This document shows, piece by piece, positions 1 through 12,226 of a stretch of 64,000 bases of DNA. The stretch comes from Ophiosphaerella korrae (taxonomy: Eukaryota; Ascomycota; Dothideomycetes; Pleosporales; Phaeosphaeriaceae): NCBI GenBank assembly GCA_028456385.1, contig JALNQF010000051.1, forward strand, positions 124,001 through 188,000, read 5' to 3'. The first letter of the stretch is position 1. The number at the start of each line of letters is the position of its first letter. The position numbers and the translations under genes are program-made. A model generated the notes under the pieces. It was not told the origin of the DNA and did no database searches. It saw only the letters and a program-made list of their open reading frames with translations.

Positions 1-3000
1 TTCTGAGTCGCTGGTGCCAGCTTGTCGCACTGCGTCCAATCCGAATAAGGGCATCAATGAAATCTGTATCCTCGCCTTGGCGATGAGGAATATTGGGAAG
101 GTGACGGAAAACATGATAGGCAAGCGACTGAAGCTCAGGGTCTTCTTTGATATCCATCATATGGAGTAGTTGCTCCATAAAGACATTTGGAAAGAACTTG
201 ATGAGGGATGTGCATTCGTAGGAAGACAACGTAGAGTCCAACCACAATAAGACTGTCTTTCCGCCAGAGGTGTACGAGGAAGGTGTTTGTTGGCCAGCTG
301 GACGTTGGTGGCGCCAAGCTTCGAGGCGGTCGAAGACATCAGTGATGGTTCGAGTAAACTCTGGGGTTGGTTCGTAAGGACGGACGCCAATAGACGAAGC
401 ATCCTTTTGTGCCTTGATCAAAGTAGGAACATCCTTGTATGATTCGTGATATCGTGTGCGGTAAATGCACGCAATCGTCTGGCCCATGGCCTCACGGACG
501 CCCTTATATGGATGGTCAAGATGCCGCATGAAATCTTCCAGGATTGGTTTCTCAAGGCGGAAATGCCAACCAGCGTCGCTAATACATTGCGTGAGCAAGT
601 GTATTTTTGAGCTTTCTTTGAATGCAGCATTCGAGTCCATGTCAAGGCGGAAGCTAGCCAACCAGTCGACCATAGGCCAACCACGCCTGGGGTCTTTGGA
701 TTGCAAGACGACGTGAAGGAATGTCGTCCAGTAACCCGAGTTCTCAGGAGTCAGTCCGTCTTTGAAAATACCTCGTACAATAGGGAAGACGTACTCCCAT
801 ACTTCTTGTCGCTGGTCAGCCTTGAGATCAGGCGCACAAGATATCAGTGCCGCCATGATCTCGGCAGTCGCACGGTGTTGATGCTTATCGCTCCCATCGC
901 CGTAGACGGATTGAGTGAGATCCTTGATGTCCTCGAAAGTAGCCTCCGTCAGACCAGCAAAGACGAGGTCAAATGAATGCGTCAGCAACATAGCGCTTGA
1001 CATGCGGAAGCGATCGGCGCTGGTATCACGCGGCTCTTGTTTCATAAAAGCGAAGTAATTCGAGAACCAAGAACGCGTAAGATGTTGGGCAATTTTGTTT
1101 CGAACGCCATTTTCAACATCATCAAAGGACATTTGCGGCGCATTGGGTAGGAAGGCTGGCATTGTCTTGTTCCAAACCAACCAGCCGGGGTAGTCAAAGT
1201 CAACGTAATATTTAGCCTCAGGTTGCGCAAATGATGATAGGTACTCCTCGGTCCAGCTTGGATTATCGCGTTTGGTCGGTACAGTGATCTTGTCTGGTAG
1301 ATCCTCTTCGCCGAGCAAATATTTCTCGTAACTATGGCCTGTAATTGCGCGTGTCGACACGACCGAGAACACTCCGATCAAAGCTCCTGCATACAACCCT
1401 CGCAGGCTCGGATGCTGATCAATGGAGCCTTTGGTGACGAGATCGATCATCTCTCCCGAAGCAATCGTATCATAACGCATGCCAAGATTGACAATGATTG
1501 CTGCGGTGCGACTGACCTTCTTCCAGTGCGCAGTGCTGGCAATGTTGACCAGCTCCTTCGACAACTCGGCCTTCTTCCCTTCGATGCGAGCACGCTTTTC
1601 TTTGATGTAGTTTCGTCGCTTTACAACTTTTTGCTGGACGACCGCATCATCACTTGAATGAATGGCATATGCGATTGACTGAACAACCTCTTTGTCAAGG
1701 ATGACCATGCGCTCCATAGCCTTGCCCATATCCATCACTTGGAATGTGGCATTGGTGGCAAGCTTCTGTACGGAAGGCTTGTCGGCGCCAGTGACCTCGA
1801 TAAATGCTTTGATCAGCCGTGGCGTGAATCGCCAGTCTCGACTAATAGTCTTGGCTAGGCTACCAAAGAGAAGTGCAAACATAGCACCCTTGATACGAGG
1901 ATAATCACTCTCATCAACAGCTTTGACGAAGGCGTCTAGTAACGGTGGGATGACTAGTGGTCGGGCACCCAGTATACACTTGACTGCGGACTCATTCGCG
2001 GTCTGAGCGGTGCGCCGGATTTCAGTATACAACGAGATACTTGACTCGGCTAGATCCAACAGCAACAATTTATCTAGGTCGGTCTTCGGTCGTGGGTTGG
2101 CATTGTGGCGCAAACGTTGCAAATGATAAACATTTGCACGCCGGACGAGAAGAGGTCGAGGATATTGCTTCCTCAGTCCACTGAACCTGAAAGGCCGCTC
2201 GTCGTTATCGAGAAGTCTGGCGATTCTGTCGAGGACATGTGCAGAGCGCTCGATACCAACGTCGATGAACCATGAACGGTAAGCGTTGTACAAAGAGTTA
2301 AAACATGGTACATCATCTGGTTGCTTCTCGATAAGGAACTGATGTACCGTATGCAGGATCTCACCAACACTGTGACGGAGGCTGTGAATCAACGTGTAGT
2401 TCTGATCACCACGTCGCAGAGGATAACCAGACTCATACTGGAATGTAGGCTTGACTTCTTCATCTTCAGCTTCTCCCAGACCAGCATCATCGTCAATACC
2501 TTCAGTGTCCATAGTATCAGAGTCTGAATCGTTATCATCAGCAGCGCTGCCCTCAACTTGGTCGTGACGGACATCGAACAGCACAGAGATGCCGGAGATA
2601 ATCAGCCTCAAGAGAACAAGGTTTCTAGACACCTCATCTGACCAATCCTTTCCAGTGCCCTCCCGTTTGATGGGTGATTCTGATGAGGTGAGTGCAACAA
2701 GTGCATTCATCGAGTTCTTGGCATGGGTCTCAAAGAGTTTGACCGCAAAGTCGATCTCATCTGAGCTTGGGCTGTGCCACTTGATGTCAAGCTTCTCCAC
2801 ATCCGCCTGCCTGCCCCATGACTTGGTAGATAGACCCTTTTCCAGCTCTTCGACTTCATAAATAGAATAGTCGATTGTGTAGGTACATGTGAGGTTGAGT
2901 AGCAAATGGTGGATGAAGTTTGACACATGCACGGTAGGGGTGCCTCGACACCGCTGTTGCATGTACTCTGCAATCTCGAAGAGTTCATCCTTCCATTCCA

Positions 3001-5400
3001 GGACTGCATCGCCGACATGTACAACACACATACTAAGAATAGCAAGGTTCCAAACGAGGGCCCTGTCGCGAGGAAGAACTTCGGCGCCTGTGGTTCGTGT
3101 TGAGCCAGCACCGATATCCTCAATCTCTGTGCGAATGCCAGCAAAGAGATGAGGCAGTAAACGCTTCAAAGCCTTCTCAGGATTAATCTTGACTAGACTA
3201 TTGCAAATGAATGCTATAGCATCTCGAGCCTGATGGATGACATGATTTGAGATGAAGTTGGCAATCTTGTCTAATGCAACATCGTACAGCTCAGGCGAAA
3301 GCGCCGCAAGCAGTGGCGTAAACGCAGCAGGAAGGTGATTCACGACGTACTCTTCTGGAGATCCGCTGCGAACCCTAGACGCATCTGGCAAGTTCTCCAA
3401 AAGTGTGAACACACGACCCAAAAACGAGATAAGGAACTCGTTCAGGCCTGTGGTGGAGGATCGTAGAATTATTGCTTCATCTTCATCACTGAGTTCCTTA
3501 TCGTAGTCAATCTCGATATTGCCACGGCCATTTTCTAATCGTTCGACTTGTTGCGTGATCCATTGTACAGCAAGCCCTGTATCACCACCAGCGTCTTCTA
3601 TTGGCGACGAGGTTCCGTCATTGCTAGCTCCTTCAACCGCCGCCTTTTTGGCCTTGGTAAGATCATGGAAAGGCACGAGGTAACACACGCCTTGAACATA
3701 CTGTAACGTGTGCAACGTCTTTTCCAAGTCATTGGCATCAATACCAGGCAGCGCAAGCCCGAGTACCGTTGTGACATGGCATCGAAACCCTTTCGTTTTC
3801 GCCATGATCTTGGATAGCATGTGCAACGCCCGGATTGAGGAAATCGTTCGATGTACCTCGACAAGCCCCTGCATCGCGGGGTAGATCTTTTGCAAAGCAC
3901 CTGGTAGAATCAAGCTGGGCTCTAGGTAGGCCAAACTTTGGAGTGTGGATAAAGCATATTGCATAGCTTTGTCGCTCTTGGAGAAGATGCCCATGAAAGT
4001 GACCTCACGTAAGCAAAATACGAAACGCCGCCTGACAGCTTCGTTCAGCTTTCGATCTTCAGGCACATCCATTTCACCACTATGCTCCCGGTTCCAGCGC
4101 AAGACGAAGAAGTCCGCGAGGTAATACACAAACTGCGCTAAAGGTCTTGTCCAGCTCCCGGAATTGGAAGGATGGAAGAAAGTCTCAACTGCCTGAATAA
4201 GTCCTTCTAGCTTGCTTAAGACAGAGTCCGAATGTTCGATACACGCCGGCGAAAGTGACATGGCAATAATCCGAGCAATATGGTGTCCAGGTGGGTGCTT
4301 GCGAGGATCTCGCTCGAGCATCACAGCTAGGCCAGCGCCTAGATCAACGGCACCACTATATGGCGATGTTGCTTGTCCAACAGGAATTTCGAGAAGCCTC
4401 AGAATTGCAGTGAATATCAGCGAACACTGTTCACCCGTGTAGACACCATATTGTGAGAAGGGAACGTGGACGGCAGTCAGATTGTCCCTGGCCAGCCTTG
4501 ACAGCGTGTCAATATAATGCGTGTCAAACAGCCTTGATCGATTGACGAGAGACCAAAGATGGAAGAAAGTTGGAAGATACTCCTGTGGCAGCAGCTGAGG
4601 CATGTCTTCAGGCGCGGAGTGGGTGGGAAGCATTAGATTCAACAGGCCCACAACGACAAAGGCGCCCTCACTAAATGAGGTGCTGAAGAAGGGCAAAATC
4701 TCCTCGAACATGGCGGGTATATCTTTGGGGTCAAAATATAGCTGTGCAAAAGTACACATCTTAGTTAGTGTCCGAATGTTGCGCTTGACATTTGGTGGAT
4801 GGGCGCCTCCAGACTCGGAAGGGAGGACGAAGAGTTTCAATTCTCGGAAAAGCGGCCTCCAGTCAAGGACCAAGTCTTTTCCAAAACGGAGGTAGTGTTT
4901 ACGCCTTGTCAATGTGTCAGCCCAAGATCCTAACCATGGTTTGAGGCAACTGCTACTCACTTGGTCAGCACCATGAACATGCTGGCAAAGCGTTCTGCGA
5001 CCAAATAGTCTAGCCCAGGCGCCAATGCCAGCTCATAGTAGAGGTTTACAAGCTTCACTCTCGTGCTGCGGGGCAGGTCAAACTTGAGAGACAACCAGCC
5101 CCGGATCTCCCTTGTCCAATGGACTGCGCCCGGCGCAAAGTCCCCAGCGGATACAGCAATGTATAGATGTTTCAAACATGTATCAAGGCTTTCTTCGCGC
5201 TCACTGTAATCCTCTGTCTGGTATGGCAGATACTTGAAATACGGGAATGTGCGTGGGCGACTTCTGTCATCGTCTCCACCATGGACACCACCGTTAGCTT
5301 GCCGCCAGTCGCCACCCGGCGACGTCGCTCGAGACGTATCAGGGCCCGATGCTGCATCGAGTGCGCCCATGAGCTGTGATATTCGGTCGCCGCCAGCCAT
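1..5400 (-). CDS. BLM10: Proteasome activator Blm10/PA200 (3' end beyond window)
   Basis: Blm10/PA200 is a very large HEAT-repeat protein that caps the 20S proteasome and promotes ubiquitin-independent degradation in nucleus and cytosol. Exon 1 is 5400-4961, starting at the ATG on 5400-5398. A 56-bp intron (4960-4905, GTGAGT...ACAAG) follows, and exon 2 runs from 4904 through position 1 without a stop, giving about 1781 residues. The N-terminal part reads TFPYFKYLPYQTED, then HWTREIRGWLSLKFDLPR and LVNLYYELALAPGLD, which match the start of fungal Blm10 as I know it. After the splice it continues KHYLRFGKDLVLDWRPLF, also family-typical. Fungal Blm10 proteins are around 1900-2150 residues, so the last few hundred, including the C-terminal proteasome-docking tail, lie outside the window. 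An acidic patch (DDNDSDTMDTEGIDDDAG, near 2500) is probably a disordered loop. Family identity is strong. The reading frame of exon 2 was followed by eye. Confidence 0.93.
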
Positions 5401-6253
5401 GGTGCCGAGGGAGCGCAGCGGGGTGGTGGGTGCAGGGCGAGCCTAAGGCGCAGTAAAGGGACGTTCAAGGTGAAGGACCATGCAAGAACAGCAAACTATA
5501 CACACTCGGAGGTTGTGTAGTATTGTTATCTGCGGTAGAATGTGTTGGTAATCCGTGGAATGACTTGGGCGCTACTACAAGGCTGAGTTAGATAGTGGAT
5601 TGTAAAGGATAGAATCCCACGGCACGCGATCGAATGTAGAGCTCCATAGTGCATGACTCACTATACAGATGTCAAGTTGAGTACCCAGTTGACTCAGTAG
5701 CCGTATGGCTATCAGATAGTGTGTGCTCGGATGTTGTGGAGGGACAGTCCCCTTGCGTTGTCGGCACCCTGTTCCTCGCCTGCCGTCAATGATGTCCAGT
5801 AGGGGAGCTATGGGCAGGGAGAAGGCGGTGTGTTGATTCGCAGCAGCGACTCGGTAGACCGATACGCGAGACGAGCCGCAACAACAACTCCCTCAGGTCG
5901 GTAAAGCTACGGGGAAGCAACAGTAATAGGTTTGTGTGTTTCGCTTAGGCAACTACGGGTAAACGTGGCGTGAACAAAGCAAGGTGAGAATCTGTCGCAT
6001 TGTTGCGGCAACACGCTATATAATCGCGAACACCAACTCTAGGCACTCACAGACGCGCACTTCAGAGGCGCCAACACGGTAAGCAGACCATTTCCTCCAA
6101 ATGACGCCTCGACTCTTGCCTGCTCTCACCCTTTATCCACCTATTGACCACGAAGCTGTAATTCACCCTCACACAACCTATCTCATATTTCACACACGTC
6201 ATGCTCATTCGTTCCGACCCTTAGGCTATTTTGTTTGTTTGCATATTGAGAAG
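5401..6253. promoter_or_regulatory. Divergent intergenic region BLM10 / PSF3
   Basis: About 850 bases between two genes that point away from each other, so it should hold both promoters. No protein-like open frame stands out. A GTAAGC donor at 6079 and a pyrimidine-rich tract ending in ...CATATTGAG just before the PSF3 start suggest a 5' UTR intron (about 6079-6250). Such an intron would remove an upstream in-frame ATG at 6101. Confidence 0.45.
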
Positions 6254-6946
6254 ATGGGCTCTTATTACGATGTCGATGCAATTCTTACAGACGCTCAGAA
6301 GGTACCTTGTACCTTTGAGCTTACTGTACCTGGGCTTGGCTTCCTCGAGGGCAACATGAGTGGCGATATCAAGCAAGGCTCGAAAGTCGAACTGCCTCTT
6401 TGGTTAGGAGAGATGCTTGCATTGAGGTAGGTCCACCGTGCATTGATCGCTCAAGGACCGCGCGCTTAACACAGCCAACAGCCAAAGTCTAAATACATCG
6501 TCACTTGTGACGCTCGATCCACCCTCTGCATTGTCTCCACGTGTCTTGAATGCACTAAAAGCTGATCCTCGGACTGTTGATCTACGGGCTCTCGCACCCC
6601 ACTTCTACGACCTAGGTGCAAGGATCCTTGAGCTGTTCGAGGAAGAAGAAATGGTTGAAGTGCTGAGTGATGTATAGATTATTCCTTCATCGTGCAGAGT
6701 CTCATTAGCTAATATCAGTAGACTTTCAAGGCTAGAGCGGCGGTTATAGCTGATCAAGCCCATAACCCACGCGGCGCCCTAGGTGAGGGTGCCGACTTCA
6801 TGCGGGGTTTGGACGAGAACGAACGACAATGTAAATTAAGCAACTTGCAATTCAAATATTGCGGCTGACATCATGTAGTGTTCCGAGCGGCGCATGACAG
6901 CGCGAAAGGCGTCAGGACATGGATGACAGATCTGAAGCAGAAATGA
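6254..6946 (+). CDS. PSF3: GINS complex subunit Psf3
   Basis: Psf3 is one of four GINS subunits and forms the replicative CMG helicase with Cdc45 and Mcm2-7. Exons are 6254-6426, 6482-6671, 6722-6830 and 6879-6946; the introns are 55, 50 and 48 bp, and the total encodes 179 residues, the normal family size. The N-terminus reads MGSYYDVDAILTDAQKVPCT, followed by FELTVPGLGFLEGN and KVELPLWLGEML, the diagnostic Psf3 start. Later exons give ADPRTVDLRALAPHFYDLG and end in a short lysine-rich tail (TWMTDLKQK). The second intron begins right after the codons for VLSD; reading through it would hit a TAG at once, and splicing restores FKARAAVIADQAHNPRGA. An in-frame upstream ATG at 6101 would add 51 residues but lies in a likely 5' UTR intron, so the start at 6254 is preferred. 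Confidence 0.94.
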
Positions 6947-7234
6947 GCACCGCAGAAGGATGGATTGTTCACTTCAATAACGCCCAGTTGGTGCCTACTT
7001 CCTTGGTGCATTACAAAAAGGAAATGCCAAGGCCAGCCATGAATAAAGCCATGACCTAACGAACGATGAAGAAAGAGGAACGGGTAAGAAACGCGGTGGT
7101 CAAATGTATGAGGGGCAGAAAGGGAATGGTAGCAAGCGCTCATAAACAGTCTTTCGGCGCCCACCTGGAAATTACATATACGATACCTGATTAAATCATC
7201 CAACTAAATGTGAAATTGGCGTTCATGACTCTAC

Positions 7235-8932
7235 TCATCTGAGCGCGGCCCCAAGATTGCTATTTTGTAGCAGGGTAAGTAGTTGATCTGGTGGATATCC
7301 AAGGAATACAGGGCCGTTGAAAACCATCTGAGGGATAGTCTTTGGGACTTCTGGTGCTCTGCTCTCTTGTCTTTGGGTATATGGCAGAGATTGGCCTCCT
7401 ATAGGTGGTGCACGAGGCGTTATGGGCTCTGTAAAGGGGTGAGGCTGAGATAGGTATTGGGTAGGGGCCTGTTCGGGGGTTTTGCCCATGGCTTGATGGT
7501 CAAATGGACATTTTCCGGTCTTCTGTGGCGTCTCTCCGATTGGGCGGTCCATCTTGAGAGGTATAGGTGGTGAGGCAGTCGGAGCAGACCCCACCGACGA
7601 TGAACTGTGGGCATCCGTATATTTTGGTGGTATGGTGATACCCCAAGGCCTACTCGGCGACTCTCCAACTCTTACTTCTTTCATCGGACGGTCGAATTGG
7701 GCAGTCCTTGTTTCATCCATGCCACGATCTGCCGGTTCCTCTTCTACCGAAGACGTCCCCTCGTGTAAACTTGCAGACACGGCTTTGGCCCACTTCTCCA
7801 CTTTTGCGTCGGCCTTTCCGTCTGGTACCATTTCCATCTCAACTTCTTCCTCAATGGCTTCCTCTGGCTCGTCTGGTAGCCACGCTTGGTGCATTTGGCC
7901 CAGCCCTTGGATCATGTTGACCAAGTTACCATATTTTCGGTCCAATTGCTCTATACTTTCTTGGTTACTCTGGAAACGGGTGATACAGACTTCATGGCTC
8001 CGCGGCAATTCATGTTTATGCTTCTCAAAGTACTTTGCAACTTCTTCTGGGTCGTGCTGATCCAGAAAGCGAATTGGACACACAGCTGCAGAGCCAGAAG
8101 CTGAGACAGAGGGCTCGACAGACGTAAGATCGTTGCCACACATCTCAGCGCGTATTGGATCGTTGAAAGATGGCCGTTTAGAGCGCCTGCCCCGCAAGCT
8201 TAGCCGTGAAGTCGAACTACGTGGGGTGGCCAAGGGACTGCCTCGGCCACTGGTGGATGCAAAAGGACATGCAAGTCTACTCGGAGTACCAGTAGTGGTG
8301 AAATCCATCTCCAGCGAAGATCTATCACACTTTGGTTGTATATGCGGTAATGGCGTAGAAATATCCGCCAACGGCCCGCCCCAGATTTTTACGTCATTCT
8401 CAGCCGTAGGATTACGAAGCCTAGCAGCAGCAATCTCTGCCTGCCGGAGAGCGACTGCTCGTCCTTTTCGCTCGAGGTCATCACCGTGTGCCAATTGTTC
8501 AACCAGGTTAAGGTGTGTTCTTGGCTGTTCATCCCCAGCTCTCTCGAGGTCCTGCAGAAAAGCAAGGTGGTCTTGCGAAAGTGAATCTGGGGTGAAGCGC
8601 TTCAGAAGATCGAGATACTGTTGCCATGTCAGCTTGAGCGTCAAAACGTAGCCGATGCATGGAATTTGTAGAGGAGATTGAGATCAGGTATGCTGTGGTT
8701 GTTTTCTGTCAAAGCTGCGATGCAGCTGCAGGTCTAGAGCTAAAGGTATTCATCACAAAGAACAGGAGGGTAGAAAACTGTGGCGACCTACCTGCTGTTT
8801 GGCCCAGAATAACTTAGTCTCAAGCTGCTTATGCTGATCGAACAGAAGCTGATACTCTCCACTCAGCGCTGCAAAGCCCTCTGCAACCTGCTCAGCAAGT
8901 TGGGCGACATCCTTCTGCGGCTCGTCGGCCAT
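7235..8932 (-). CDS. Conserved fungal protein of unknown function
   Basis: Exon 1 is 8932-8792 (47 codons) and exon 2 is 8617-7235, with a 174-bp intron (GTAGGT...CAACAG), giving 507 residues. The splice joins ...LFWAKQQ to YLDLLKRFTP, which makes one continuous helical N-terminus (about residues 5-90) likely to form a coiled coil. The middle is Ser/Pro-rich. The best-conserved looking block, around residues 230-300, reads VCPIRFLDQHDPEEVAKYFE followed by HKHELPRSHEVC and KYGNLVNMIQGLGQMHQ. Three CPF/CPI motifs (ACPFAS, VCPIRF, KCPFDHQ) recur with nearby histidines, which hints at metal binding, but this is inference. The C-terminal third is Pro-rich and looks disordered. I recall similar proteins in other filamentous fungi but know no function. 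The gene converges on PSF3 with about 290 bases between them. Confidence 0.85.
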
Positions 8933-9421
8933 GACAAGGAAGATGGATGAAAACTAGTGAGCATGCGTTGGAAGAGCCTGCTCCGGTGACGCGGCAGAGA
9001 GAGCTCGGGTCAGCGAGCAGTGGTTGAAGGCAGACGGCTATCGGCAAGGGTTTGCTGCAGTTGGACTTAGTCAGTCGGCCTTGGCTCCAGCCACGCCGCT
9101 CCAGCCACGCACATGGAAGCATCGGAAGGCTGATGAGCCCTGGGGCCCCTGATTAGCGTGCCCTCGATGCCTAGGAGCGCGTCAGAGCTCACTGCGCCTT
9201 GGGCTTCTTACGTAGCACCTTTGCCATTGCCATTGACTGCGATTCTTATACACCATGGCTCCCGAATCATGAGGCCTGCTTTCCTTGCTGCATTGCCTAC
9301 CTGAGCATTGTCAACTCTTGCCCACATCCCCACATTGCCGTGCATTCTGCCCGTTGCAGCACTACCCACGATTTTGAGCTTTTCTGTCCGTTTGAGACCA
9401 AGAACCCCAACAACTCCCACC
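8933..9421. promoter_or_regulatory. Divergent promoter region
   Basis: About 490 bases separate the unknown-function gene (-) from the cis-prenyltransferase gene (+). Open frames here are short and have no recognisable features. A CACCATGGGG context marks the prenyltransferase start at the right edge. Confidence 0.4.
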
Positions 9422-10596
9422 ATGGGGTCTCTTCATGATTCTCGCATACACAAGTGGTTTGCCACATCGCCGCCGGTCGCATGGACCATAAGACAACTAC
9501 GCGAACTCCTAATAGGCTCCCTTAAGCAGGGCCCAATACCACAGCATGTCGCATTCGTTATGGATGGCAACAGACGGTTCGCTCGGAATCACCACATTGA
9601 GACTGTAGAAGGCCACAATCTCGGTTTCGAATCACTGGCTCGAGTATGGCATACTCCTGATGCTTTCTCTCGCTCCTCGCTAACTCGCCCACCAGATACT
9701 CGAGGTTTGCTACAAGACAGGCGTCAAAGTTGTAACTATCTATGCCTTCAGCATAGAGAACTTCAAACGGTCTAAACACGAAGTCGATGCATTGATGGCT
9801 ATGGCCAAGGTCAAACTAGAACAACTGGCTGAACATGGTGCCCTCCTTGACCGCTATGGCGCCTCTGTCCGAGTATTAGGGCAGCGTGATTTGATCAAAA
9901 CGGACGTATTAGAGGCTGTTGACAGGGCAGTCGCCATGACGGCACACAATAAAAGGTAGGAGACTCAAGTCGCCTTGTTAGCCTAGACTAATTCCACACA
10001 GAGCCGTCCTCAATGTCTGCTTCCCCTACACCTCGCGCGATGAAATTACGACCGCGGTGATGAAGACAGTCGAGACATACAGCACGCCGATTCATAATCT
10101 TCCCACGCCATCGAAACGCGCATTCTCCGAGTCACACATTACTCAGCACATTCGAAAACAGATGCTCGAGGGGGACACAGAAGCCGGAGCCGACGAGTTA
10201 CCGTCCATGTCCCCTTCTGCAAAGGATGCAAATAATGCCGAGGATGAGTCATCGTCCTCGACATCGACAGCTATCAATTCGTCAGAAAAGGACGAGACAA
10301 ATGGTGAAGTTGCATACTTGGACCCCGAGTCCATCAGCGCGCAGACCCTAACGGACAACATGATGACAGCTGATGCCCCTCCGCTCGACCTACTAGTCCG
10401 CACTTCGGGTGTTGAGCGCTTAAGCGACTTCATGTTGTGGCAATGTCATGAAAACACTTCGATTGTATTTCTCAAATGTTTGTGGCCTGAGTTTGACCTG
10501 TGGCAATTCCTCCCAGTGCTGGTCGAATGGCAATGGCAGCAAAAGAAGCTGCAAGAAGAGCAACAACGCATTCGCGGGCGATCCAAGTCTGATTGA
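9422..10596 (+). CDS. RER2: Dehydrodolichyl diphosphate synthase (cis-prenyltransferase)
   Basis: The enzyme extends farnesyl diphosphate with isopentenyl units in cis to make the dolichol backbone for N-glycosylation, at the ER membrane. Exons are 9422-9643, 9696-9955 and 10002-10596 (introns 52 and 46 bp), giving 358 residues. The substrate-binding motif HVAFVMDGNRRFARN lies at residues 42-56, with catalytic Asp at about 48. VVTIYAFSIENFKR follows the first splice. RTSGVERLSDFMLWQ (from residue 294) and the WPEF motif are the conserved C-terminal diphosphate-binding region. A Ser/Asp/Glu-rich insert of roughly 65 residues (about 212-279) sits between catalytic core elements, just before the RTSG motif. 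The start at 9422 has a good context (CACCATGG) and fits the family; the frame is also open upstream to 9308, but that extension looks non-conserved. Rer2 rather than Srt1 is a best guess. Confidence 0.93.
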
Positions 10597-11119
10597 GAAG
10601 GGCACGGAGGGTCGTTGCCGTAGAAGCTGTGGGTGATGAAGTTCGAAGGCGCATTGATGATACCCCAAAACAAAGCATGACTATTTACAGCGAGTCAAAG
10701 TAATAGCGAGCCACAATGCAGAATATGTCGATCTTTCCACCCCTCCAGATTTCACACCATGCACGCTTGCGCACACGTGCGCACTGAAATATTGATGACA
10801 TGTGTAGGGTCATTATCTCACTCGGTTGGCATGACTGATCTGCAAACGTCATTCCGCCACAACGTAGTGCTTACCGATATCTCACAGCTGTTCGTTGCGG
10901 TGAAACCACACCGCTTCAAACTCCGCACCCTCCACGAATGTGACTTGCTTGATTCGGCCAGGTCTTGTAGTCGCATCTCTAGCCTTATCGTCTAAGTGAA
11001 TCTAGCGAATCCACTTACGTGCCTTAGTGCAGTCACGGCAATCAAGACTCGAAGACCGGTGGTTCTTCTTTATCAGCAGCAAGTAGCACTGCCGGTTTTC
11101 TCGTGGTTGCGGAACCGAA
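10597..11119. other. Intergenic, no gene seen
   Basis: About 520 bases between two plus-strand genes. It presumably holds the 3' UTR of the prenyltransferase gene and the promoter of the next gene. Short open frames here show no protein-like composition. Confidence 0.5.
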
Positions 11120-12226
11120 ATGCTTCCTCCACGCGAAATCAATAGCTGGCGCGACAACATTCCAAAACCCACGATAGATAGGTCTAAACTTCTACTGCTT
11201 CCGGTAGAGCTCCGTGAACTAATATACGGCTTCCTTTTCAGCAACTATACCATCCAGCATGGCTTCAAGAATGTCAACTCTAACGAAATACCGTCAAATC
11301 GGATTGCGCTTCTGCTCTCGTGCCGCCAAATTTATGCTGAAGCCTGGCAGCATCTTCCTTTGAATTGTACTTTGCATTTTCGAGGCACAGAAAACCTCTT
11401 AGAGACGTTACTTTCTGTTGACCAAAGTATCATCACACGGGTGCGACATGTCCGCGTTCGTGCTTTTCCAATTCCCTTGTATGCATCTGGACGGTCGGAT
11501 TATTACCCAATATTCTATGCAGCCAATGCATTCACTCTTCTACCTGGGTTGTGTTTGGGCACCTTAGTCGTAGAGGACTGTTGGCACGGTTTTGGCATGG
11601 GCGAGGGATGGCGAGATGTAACAACATATCTGGACATCGAAGCGCTTCTAAAAAGCGATTCGTGGAGAGAGCTTACCTACATCACGCCGTGTACAGATTT
11701 CCTCGCGTCTGGCTATGATCATCGCTGCAAACGGCTTGCACAACCCGAGAGATGGAATTCACTGCTCGAAGAAAGAGATGGCGCGGAATCTGGTGCAGAG
11801 GTCCAAATGTGGATTGTTCCCGAAAAGCAGGATAGAGCAACCGGGGATCGAAGAACCGAAGATGGGCGTGTTATGCAACTTTGGACCGCAACTCCGGGAC
11901 ACGAAGTCATCGAGAATCGGCATGCCGCTGCGCCAGACCAAAACCTAAAGGGTGAGGTCAGAATCATCGCGCGTCAAGGTAAAAGAGCCAGGGCTGTGCA
12001 GCTTGGGCTGAGTGACAAGAGAAGTTGGGAAACACTGAAAGGGAAGGAAGGTGACTTCACCCCAGAAGGTACGTGTCAAGCCACAAGGATATCAGGAGAA
12101 AGGGGTTTTACTGACGTCGTGGCAGATTGGCAACCATATCATAACGATATGGCTGATGCTGTGGGTTGGATTTACGGGGGCTGGAGTAGGCGCATGCATT
12201 TAGCAGATCAGGCACTCAACGCCTGA
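11120..12226 (+). CDS. F-box-like fungal protein (DUF7730-type)
   Basis: A single exon encodes 368 residues. Near the N-terminus (about residues 24-40), LLLLPVELRELIYGFLF matches the short F-box-like start common in large fungus-specific families of this kind. It is followed by LLLSCRQIYAEAWQHL, which also recurs in those families (lists of such proteins are often labelled DUF7730 or F-box-like). The middle contains HVRVRAF and a CLGTLVVED segment typical of the same group. The C-terminal half is polar and less conserved in style. These proteins are thought to be adaptors, possibly for ubiquitin ligases, but no substrate is known. No intron is needed, and the ATG at 11120 is the first in this frame ahead of the conserved block. 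Confidence 0.8.
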   Translation: MLPPREINSWRDNIPKPTIDRSKLLLLPVELRELIYGFLFSNYTIQHGFKNVNSNEIPSNRIALLLSCRQIYAEAWQHLPLNCTLHFRGTENLLETLLSVDQSIITRVRHVRVRAFPIPLYASGRSDYYPIFYAANAFTLLPGLCLGTLVVEDCWHGFGMGEGWRDVTTYLDIEALLKSDSWRELTYITPCTDFLASGYDHRCKRLAQPERWNSLLEERDGAESGAEVQMWIVPEKQDRATGDRRTEDGRVMQLWTATPGHEVIENRHAAAPDQNLKGEVRIIARQGKRARAVQLGLSDKRSWETLKGKEGDFTPEGTCQATRISGERGFTDVVADWQPYHNDMADAVGWIYGGWSRRMHLADQALNA

